From assembly GCA_028821575.1 (NCBI GenBank), contig JAPPFW010000076.1, positions 1 through 64,000 of the forward strand: a stretch of 64,000 bases of DNA, read 5' to 3'. How positions within the stretch are numbered: position 1 is the first letter of the stretch; every line of letters begins with the position of its first letter. The position numbers and the translations under genes are program-made. The DNA is from a bacterium. GTDB taxonomy: Bacteria; Actinomycetota; Acidimicrobiia; Spongiisociales; Spongiisociaceae. Below, in pieces: positions 58,339 through 64,000 of the stretch. The notes under the pieces are model-generated. The model was not told the DNA's origin, did no database searches, and saw only the letters and a list, made by a program, of their open reading frames with translations.

Positions 58339-59400
58339 ATGCGAAAAGTGGATCCGGATCTCCTCAAGGCCTACGTATTCAAGGTTTGGAAGTACAAGCA
58401 GGGCGAGGTCGTGAGCCTCATGGTCCACCTGGGGGACCGCCTTGGCCTCTACGAAGCCATGGCCGGCGGCGCGGAGTTCACGCCGGAGGAGCTGGCGGCC
58501 ACCAGCGGTCTGGCCGAACGCATGGTCCGGGAGTGGTTGATGGGACAGGCGGCGGCCGGACTCCTAACCCGCAGCCCCGAGGGCACCTACTCCCTCGATC
58601 CGGAGGGGGAGCGGGTTCTGGTCGACGACAGCACCGTTTCGTTCGCGGCCGGGGCGTTCATAGGGGGGTTCCCACCCGACCAGGTGGATGGCATCCTGGA
58701 GTCGTTCCGCACCGGAATGGGTGTGACCTACCACGACATGGGAGACACGGTGGCTCGCCAGATCGACCGGATGAACAATGCTTGGGTGAGTACGTACCTG
58801 CTCGACAGAGTGCTTCCCCAACTGCACGGCGTCGTCGACAGGCTCGAGGCCGGAGCCGAAGTGGCGGACATCGGTTGTGGGGGAGGCATCTCGGTCCGGG
58901 CGATGGCTCGCCGGTTCCCCGCCAGCAACTTCGTCGGCTACGAGCCTTCCGGACACGCCGTTGCTCACGCCCGCCAGCGGCTGGCGGACGTGGACAACGC
59001 CAGGCTGGTGCAGGCGGGCGGCGAGGAGCTTCCCGGCGATGCCCGGTTCGACCTCGTCCTGACATTGGACTGCATGCACGACGTTCCCTTCCCGGATCGG
59101 ATCGCCGCCAACATCCGGGGTGCCATCAAGCAGAGCGGCACATGGTTGATAAAGGACATGAAGTGCTCGGAGGTCTGGGAGAGGAACCTGAAGAACCCGA
59201 TGCTCGCCCTGCAGTACGGCTACAGCGTGTCGGCCTGCCTCCTGTCGGGGGCTTCGGCCGAGGGGGGCGCCGCTCTGGGGACGCTGGGGTTGCCCCCGGT
59301 GGTTGCCGAGCGGATCGCTCGCGATGCTGGATTCGGCTCCTTCCGCGAGTTCGGCCTGAAGGATGATCCGATGCATCTCTACTACGAGGTTCGGGTTTGA
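58339..59400 (+). CDS. SAM-dependent methyltransferase with winged-helix N-terminus
   Basis: A 353-residue protein. The N-terminal 90 residues are a winged-helix dimerisation region (LGDRLGLYEAMAGG, GLAERMVREWLMGQAAAGLL). The Rossmann part has the SAM motif VADIGCGGGISVR near residues 175-187, then VGYEPSG. The layout resembles O-methyltransferases and the animal-like CG2614/METTL-type bacterial proteins. Substrate unknown. The gene follows the terminator of the VWA gene. Confidence 0.9.
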   Translation: MRKVDPDLLKAYVFKVWKYKQGEVVSLMVHLGDRLGLYEAMAGGAEFTPEELAATSGLAERMVREWLMGQAAAGLLTRSPEGTYSLDPEGERVLVDDSTVSFAAGAFIGGFPPDQVDGILESFRTGMGVTYHDMGDTVARQIDRMNNAWVSTYLLDRVLPQLHGVVDRLEAGAEVADIGCGGGISVRAMARRFPASNFVGYEPSGHAVAHARQRLADVDNARLVQAGGEELPGDARFDLVLTLDCMHDVPFPDRIAANIRGAIKQSGTWLIKDMKCSEVWERNLKNPMLALQYGYSVSACLLSGASAEGGAALGTLGLPPVVAERIARDAGFGSFREFGLKDDPMHLYYEVRV

Positions 59401-59468
59401 TGCGTTTCCCTCGACGACCCGGCGCGGCCTCCCCTCCCGTTCTGCCTTCCGGCCGTTCCTAGACCCAT

Positions 59469-60029
59469 ATGGGTGTCGACCTCGCCGGGTTCATAACCGA
59501 TATGAAGGCCCACGCCGTGGAGCATGGATTCCATGTGCACGCCGAGCGCCACTTCATCGAGTCCTACTCCCTCGGCCAAGCCTGGGAGGTGGACCTGCAT
59601 CCCGAGGAGGCCTGTGAGGGACCGCTCGAGATGCTCATGGTGCTGGAGGTGGATCCCAGGGTGATCCTCGCCTTCGAGGATCTGGTGGCCGGACACCACG
59701 AATTCGACGACGAGCAGGACGAGCGACTGCAACTGCCCATGTTCTTCAAGTGGGCGCTGCCACCCTTGCCCAAGCCACCCGATCTGCTGATCCTCGCCAC
59801 GGAGTTGGCTGGCGTGTCGGGCACGACCCTTCCCGTGGAGGTATCGGCCACCGACACCTACATGTCGGTCACCGACCCGGCCACGCGGAGCCTGTCACTC
59901 GTATGCCGGATCGACCTGCCCCTGCAGAAGATATTCCTGCGGGAACTCAAGACCTGTGACGTGCTCGAGTGCGCCCACGGCGTGAGCACCTGGTTGCTGG
60001 ACCGGTCGGCGGCATGGCTGGACAGCTGA
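59469..60029 (+). CDS. Hypothetical conserved actinobacterial protein, 186 aa
   Basis: A soluble acidic protein beginning MGVDLAGFITDMKAHAVEHG, with histidines in HVHAERHF and a GPLEMLMVLEVDP segment. No family recognised. It follows the methyltransferase after 68 bases on the same strand and could be co-transcribed. It converges with hisC. Confidence 0.65.
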   Translation: MGVDLAGFITDMKAHAVEHGFHVHAERHFIESYSLGQAWEVDLHPEEACEGPLEMLMVLEVDPRVILAFEDLVAGHHEFDDEQDERLQLPMFFKWALPPLPKPPDLLILATELAGVSGTTLPVEVSATDTYMSVTDPATRSLSLVCRIDLPLQKIFLRELKTCDVLECAHGVSTWLLDRSAAWLDS

Positions 60030-60141
60030 GCCTTGTGGTCCGAGGCGGCCAGCGCCGCGGCGCCGGTGTGCGAGACGGGATGCTCGCCAACCCGGGATCT
60101 GTTCGGTCCAGGCGGGCGGGCCTTGATCGCCGGCTAGCGCC

Positions 60142-61236
60142 TTACCGGCATGCTTCAGAGGTTGCCAGCACCGCGTCCAGGTCGGCCACGAACCGGCGGT
60201 TCTCCCGTGGTGTGCCGATGCTGACCCTGGCCCATTCGTCGGATACCGGCCGGATGATCGTGCCCCGCTCGAGAAGGGCCTGGATGATGGGCCTGGTCCC
60301 GGGTCCGAGGCGTGTCCAGACATAGTTGGCCTGCGTGTGGGCGAACTCGATCCCGCGCTCCCCGAAGGCCGCCTCGACGTAGGCGACACCGGCTCGGTTC
60401 ATGTCGAACCGTTCCCGCACCCGCTCCGGGAAGCGGAGGGCTGTCGTCGCCGCGACCTGGCCGAGAGAGTTGACCACGTACGGGATCTGTGCCTTGCGCA
60501 GCGAGCGAAGAGTCTCGGGGCGGCCGACCATGTAACCGATCCTCAGTCCCGCCAGACCGTAGATCTTCGAGAAGGTGCGCGCCACCGTGACGTTGGGCCG
60601 CTCGACCGTCAGCGGTATGGCGCTCGGCCGGTCCTCGGCGGCCACGTACTCTCCATAGGCCTCGTCCACCACCACCAGTGTGCCGTCCGGGACCTGGTCG
60701 ACGAAGGCCTGTATCTCGGACAGCGGCAGGTAGGTGCCGGTGGGGTTGTTGGGGTTGCAGAGGTACACGAGGGTGGTGTCGTCCCTGATGGCTGCGAGTA
60801 GGGCGTCGAGGTCGACCCCATGGGTCTCGTCGAGTGGCACCGTGACGCTCTCGGCGTTGGCCAGCGTCGAGTTGATCGGGTACATGGAGAAGGAAGGCCA
60901 CGGGTAGACGCAACTGCGCCCGCGTCCGCCCAGGGCGATGGCTGTGGTTGTCAGCAGTTCGGAGCTTCCCGCCCCGAACCAGAGGTGGTCCGGCGCAACT
61001 CCGACTGTATCCGCCAGACTCTCGGCTAGCCGCACCGCTCCATGGTCGGGATACCTGTTGATGCCCGCGGCCGCGGCGACCAGCGCCTCCTGGACTTCGG
61101 GGAAGGGGGGTAGCGGGTTCTCGTTCGCACCGAGCTTCACGATGTCCTCGACACCGTACCGGCGGGCTATCTCGTCGATGGTCGCCCCGCCTTCGTAGGG
61201 CGTGAGCGAGTCGATCTCCGGGCGGATGCGGGCCAT
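60142..61236 (-). CDS. hisC: Histidinol-phosphate aminotransferase
   Basis: A 364-residue fold-type I PLP aminotransferase. NENPLPPFPEV, GAGSSELL, LCNPNNPTGTY, DEAYGEYV and the cofactor lysine in RTFSKIYGLAGLRIGY are present. The substrate-binding Arg lies in the last third. It converts imidazole-acetol phosphate to histidinol phosphate; in the absence of other his genes here, related aromatic aminotransferase activity is possible. ATG at 61236 chosen over 61260 because the family starts near this point. Confidence 0.92.
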   Translation of the reverse strand: MARIRPEIDSLTPYEGGATIDEIARRYGVEDIVKLGANENPLPPFPEVQEALVAAAAGINRYPDHGAVRLAESLADTVGVAPDHLWFGAGSSELLTTTAIALGGRGRSCVYPWPSFSMYPINSTLANAESVTVPLDETHGVDLDALLAAIRDDTTLVYLCNPNNPTGTYLPLSEIQAFVDQVPDGTLVVVDEAYGEYVAAEDRPSAIPLTVERPNVTVARTFSKIYGLAGLRIGYMVGRPETLRSLRKAQIPYVVNSLGQVAATTALRFPERVRERFDMNRAGVAYVEAAFGERGIEFAHTQANYVWTRLGPGTRPIIQALLERGTIIRPVSDEWARVSIGTPRENRRFVADLDAVLATSEACR

Positions 61237-61343
61237 CGGCTCACGATAACAGCGCGGCACGACCGGCCTTCCGTCCCCGTCTCCACGGGGCCGGTGGGTG
61301 CAATGCGACTATCGGGAAGGACTCCCGAGTGTGCGGTCCCGGC

Positions 61344-61373
61344 CTGACAGGACCGGAGGCGCGGTCTTACAAT
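61344..61373 (+). promoter_or_regulatory. Promoter of the E1 alpha/beta gene
   Basis: CTGACA at 61344-61349, 18-base spacer, TACAAT at 61368-61373. A GGGAGG ribosome-binding site follows before the GTG at 61416. Confidence 0.55.
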
Positions 61374-61415
61374 GTCGTTTCGCAGGCTTGTTCGGATCGT
61401 CGGGAGGGCGTGTAA

Positions 61416-63485
61416 GTGTTGCAGATCCTCGATCCATCCGGTCGCCTTGTCGGGGGGGTACCGGACCTGGACGACAAGGACCTCGTGGAGATGTACCGGT
61501 TGATGGCTTTGGGTCGCCAGTTCGACCGTCGCGCGATGAACCTGCAACGCCAAGGCCGTCTCGGGACCTTCCCGCCCGGAGAGGGTCAGGAGGCCACCCA
61601 GATCGGCTCCGCCTACGCCATCGGACCGGAGGACTGGATCTACCCCAGCTACCGGGAGCACGCTCTCCAGCTCGCCAGGGGGATGCCCCCTTCGGTGATG
61701 CTCTCCTATTTCCGGGGCATGCCCAACCGGGACTGGGATGTGCATCGCTACCGGATGAACATCCACACGATCCCGATCGCCACCCAGCTGCCCCACGCGG
61801 TCGGCCACGCCCAGGCCGCCCGGCTGGCCGGCGAGAACCTGATCACCGTGGTCTACTTCGGGGACGGCGCAACTTCCGAGAGCGATTTCCACTCCGCCAT
61901 GAACTTCGCAGGCCTCTGGAAGACCCCCACCGTGTTCCTGTGCTCCAACAACGGGTGGGCCATCTCGATGCCGGTGCGGAACCAGACCGCGGCGGCTGCG
62001 CTGGCCGACAAGGCAGTCGGGTACGGCATGCCGGGCGTGCAGGTGGACGGGATGGACGTGCTGGCGGTGTATGCGGCGACAAGAGAGGCGGTCGAGCGGG
62101 CGCGCAGCGGCGGCGGGCCCACCCTGATCGAAGCCATCACCTACCGGTACGGCCCCCACGCCACCGCCGACAACCCGAGCCTGTACCGCGACGAAGAGGA
62201 GGTCAGCGCTTGGCGGGACCGGGATCCGCTGGTCCGGTTCAAGCGCTTCCTGGTAGGCGAGGGACTGTGGTCGGACGAGATCGACGACCAGGTGAAGGCC
62301 GAGGCGGCCAAGTTCGACGAGGCGCTGGCGGATATCGAGACACGTGAGGAACCGCCCCGGGAGGAGGCCGTCCGCCATATCTACGCGCGGATCCCCCGGG
62401 GTCTCGCCCGCCAGTTCGGCACCGCCATGAAGAGGGAGGGTGGAAGGCCGTCGGCGGTGGAACCGGACGAGTTGTGGCGCATCGGATACGACCCGCCCCT
62501 ACGCGGGCCTACGAGCCGCTGGACAATGGCCGAAGCGCTCAACGCGGCGCTCCGCGAGGTCATGGATCGGTACGGGAACGCAGTGGTGATGGGGGAGGAC
62601 GTGGGCAAAACCGGAGGCGTGTTCCGCATCACCGAAGGCCTCCTAGACCGGTACGGTCCCGAGCGGGTGATCGACACGCCTCTCTGCGAGACCGGTATCG
62701 CCGGCACCGCGGTGGGCATGGCCATCGGCGGCGCCATCCCGCTGGTGGAGATCCAGTTCGACGGGTTCGTCTACCCGGCCTTCGACCAGATCGTCAGCCA
62801 CATGGCCCGTTTCCGTTTCCGCACCAGGAGTAACGTCTCGCTGCCGATCGTCGTTCGCTGGCCCAACGGCGGGGGGATCGCCCCCCACGAGTTCCACGCC
62901 GACAGCCCGGAGGCCTACTTCGTCCACACCCCGGGCCTCACCGTGGTGATTCCCTCCACCGCGGTCGACGCCAAGGGCCTTCTCACCGCGGCCGCGGAGA
63001 GTCCCGACCCGGTCCTGTTCCTGGAGCCCAAGGTCCTGTACCGGGCCGGCCGGGAGGATGTGCCCACCGGTTACTACAGGCTCCCGATCGGCCGGGCCCG
63101 GATCCGGCGGCCCGGTTCCGACGTGACTGTGGTCACCTACGGGGGCATGGTGAGGGTGGCTCTGTCCGCGGCGGAGGATCTGGCCGCCGAAGGGGTGGAC
63201 TGCGAGGTGATCGACCTGAGGACGCTCAAGCCGTGGGACCGCGAGGCCGTGCTGGAGTCGGTGGCGAGGACCGGTCGCCTGGTCCTGGTGCAGGAGCCCC
63301 CCAAGACGGCGGGAATGGCGGCCGAGGTGGCTGCCACCGTGGCGGAGGAGGCTCTCTACGACTTGGAGGCGCCCATCCTGCGGGTGGCCGGGTTCGACGC
63401 ACCATGGCCCCAGTTCGGGGTGGAACACCATGCCATCATCACACCCCAGCGGGTCGTGTCGGCGATCCTGGAGACGTTGGTCTAG
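61416..63485 (+). CDS. 2-oxoacid dehydrogenase E1, fused alpha-beta subunit
   Basis: A 689-residue fusion of E1 alpha (about 1-335) and E1 beta (about 365-689). The alpha part has the TPP motif GDGATSESDFHSAMNF ending in SNN, and the phosphorylation-loop region YRYGPHATADNPS. The beta part starts WTMAEALNAALREVMDRYG and has VVMGEDVGKTGGVFR and CETGIAGTAVGMA. It decarboxylates pyruvate or a branched-chain 2-oxoacid in a multienzyme complex; E2 and E3 genes are not in the window. Alpha and beta are usually separate genes, so the fusion is notable. The start is GTG 61416. Confidence 0.92.
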   Translation: MLQILDPSGRLVGGVPDLDDKDLVEMYRLMALGRQFDRRAMNLQRQGRLGTFPPGEGQEATQIGSAYAIGPEDWIYPSYREHALQLARGMPPSVMLSYFRGMPNRDWDVHRYRMNIHTIPIATQLPHAVGHAQAARLAGENLITVVYFGDGATSESDFHSAMNFAGLWKTPTVFLCSNNGWAISMPVRNQTAAAALADKAVGYGMPGVQVDGMDVLAVYAATREAVERARSGGGPTLIEAITYRYGPHATADNPSLYRDEEEVSAWRDRDPLVRFKRFLVGEGLWSDEIDDQVKAEAAKFDEALADIETREEPPREEAVRHIYARIPRGLARQFGTAMKREGGRPSAVEPDELWRIGYDPPLRGPTSRWTMAEALNAALREVMDRYGNAVVMGEDVGKTGGVFRITEGLLDRYGPERVIDTPLCETGIAGTAVGMAIGGAIPLVEIQFDGFVYPAFDQIVSHMARFRFRTRSNVSLPIVVRWPNGGGIAPHEFHADSPEAYFVHTPGLTVVIPSTAVDAKGLLTAAAESPDPVLFLEPKVLYRAGREDVPTGYYRLPIGRARIRRPGSDVTVVTYGGMVRVALSAAEDLAAEGVDCEVIDLRTLKPWDREAVLESVARTGRLVLVQEPPKTAGMAAEVAATVAEEALYDLEAPILRVAGFDAPWPQFGVEHHAIITPQRVVSAILETLV

Positions 63486-63600
63486 GTGTTAGGTGTTTGG
63501 TCTTCGGTTAATTTAACATTAGTTACAGTCACCAATCACCAATCACCAAATCACCAAATCACCAATCACCAATCACCAATCACCAATCACCAATCACCAG
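63484..63600. repeat. Heptamer repeat tract (locus H8)
   Basis: The left end has AGGTGTT twice, TGGTCTT, CGGTTAA, like H3. After a 17-base AT-rich linker come ten or more copies of TCACCAA/ATCACCA, two of them lengthened to eight bases. It separates the E1 fusion gene from the DM13 gene and overlaps the former's stop codon. Confidence 0.9.
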
Positions 63601-63601
63601 C

Positions 63602-64000
63602 CTATGCCAGGGGGGCGGTTGCGAACACGACGTGGAACGGTACGCAGTAGATGACCACGGTCATCTCCTCGGGGATCGGGTAGTCGGACGGTACCTCGTA
63701 GTTCTGTGAACCCTTGTTCCCCTTGAGTGGTCCCAGGTCGATGTATCCGGCGGACTGCAGATCATCACGGCTGCCCACGCTTGGTATGGGCGTGAGCAGC
63801 ACATGGAGCTGGGGCCCGTTGGTGACCGAGATGTCCTCCATGCGCACCAGGTGCGTGCCGTCCTCCAGGCGATAGAGCGTCACCTCCCCGGAACCCTTGT
63901 GGAAGGAGTCGGCGTCCATGAGTGCCCCGGTCGCCAGGGCTATGGGACGAGCCTGCTGCGGTGCTGTGGTAGGTGTGGGGCTCGCCTCCTCGGAAGTCGG
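63602..64000 (-). CDS. DM13-domain protein, N-terminus outside the window
   Basis: The C-terminal 132 residues of a protein entering from the right. A Thr/Pro-rich linker (SEEASPTPTTAPQQ) is followed by a DM13 domain: HKGSGEVTLYRLEDGTHLVR, GPQLHVLLTP, GYIDLGPLKGNKGSQNYEVP, and VVIYCVPFHVVFA with the conserved cysteine. DM13 domains are predicted to take part in redox or electron transfer at the cell surface. The linker suggests an exported, membrane-anchored protein. Confidence 0.85.
   Translation of the reverse strand, partial: PTSEEASPTPTTAPQQARPIALATGALMDADSFHKGSGEVTLYRLEDGTHLVRMEDISVTNGPQLHVLLTPIPSVGSRDDLQSAGYIDLGPLKGNKGSQNYEVPSDYPIPEEMTVVIYCVPFHVVFATAPLA

Overview
The window is high-GC bacterial DNA with a typical actinobacterial gene set: a WhiB regulator, a mycobacterial-type bifunctional dCTP deaminase, the 30-residue ribosomal protein bS22, a GPP34 protein, a DUF222/HNH nuclease and the order rpsF-ssb-rpsR-rplI next to dnaB. 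I read it as an Actinomycetota chromosome, most likely Acidimicrobiia. The class is an inference from gene content. No rRNA is present, and I found one tRNA (Gly, CCC).

Layout. 0-12 kb: M3 peptidase, a copper chaperone and copper ATPase, PAC2 protein, bS22, homoserine kinase and a CDF transporter, tRNA-Gly, a possible toxin/partner pair, dcd, an MBL hydrolase and a TGS GTPase. 12-15.5 kb: the replication and ribosome block (dnaB, rplI, rpsR, ssb, rpsF). 15.8-26.6 kb: membrane and metabolic genes, including a leftward run of gcvPA-gcvPB, an enolase-superfamily enzyme and an ATP-NAD-kinase-like protein. 26.6-28.6 kb: a 120-bp MITE beside a DUF5131/TcmP pair with AT-richer DNA. 28.7-41.3 kb: acyl-CoA dehydrogenase, whiB, MscS, AlaX, MaoC, proA, a damaged MNT/HEPN pair, sulfatase, MMPL and MpaB genes. 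41.3-53 kb: a complete type I-G (formerly I-U) CRISPR-Cas locus with 42 identical repeats and a six-gene operon (csb1, csb2, cas3, csb3, cas4-cas1 fusion, cas2). 53-64 kb: a small membrane protein, YqgE, a frameshifted DUF222/HNH gene, a VWA lipoprotein, a methyltransferase, hisC, a fused 2-oxoacid dehydrogenase E1 and a partial DM13 protein.

Three patterns stand out beyond the gene list. (1) Six sites share the architecture nTGTCACAs-N8-yAnnnT, which resembles the mycobacterial RecA-NDp/PafBC DNA-damage promoter. They lie upstream of dnaB, ssb, the DUF222/HNH gene, the CRISPR effector operon and two gene-less regions, one of which looks like a small RNA unit ending in a terminator. (2) The array holds several sets of spacers that are sequence variants of one another. 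Four come from one locus encoding an xYRFCWxG motif, on both strands, and two adjacent spacer pairs repeat the same two loci. This suggests repeated encounters with one phage family. (3) Eight intergenic loci are built of degenerate 7-bp tandem repeats (CACCAGC, CACCAAT, CATCCGC and their complements), similar in style to cyanobacterial heptanucleotide repeats.

Starts were chosen from ribosome-binding sites, operon overlaps and family alignment by eye. No database search was possible, so family names rest on recognised motifs.
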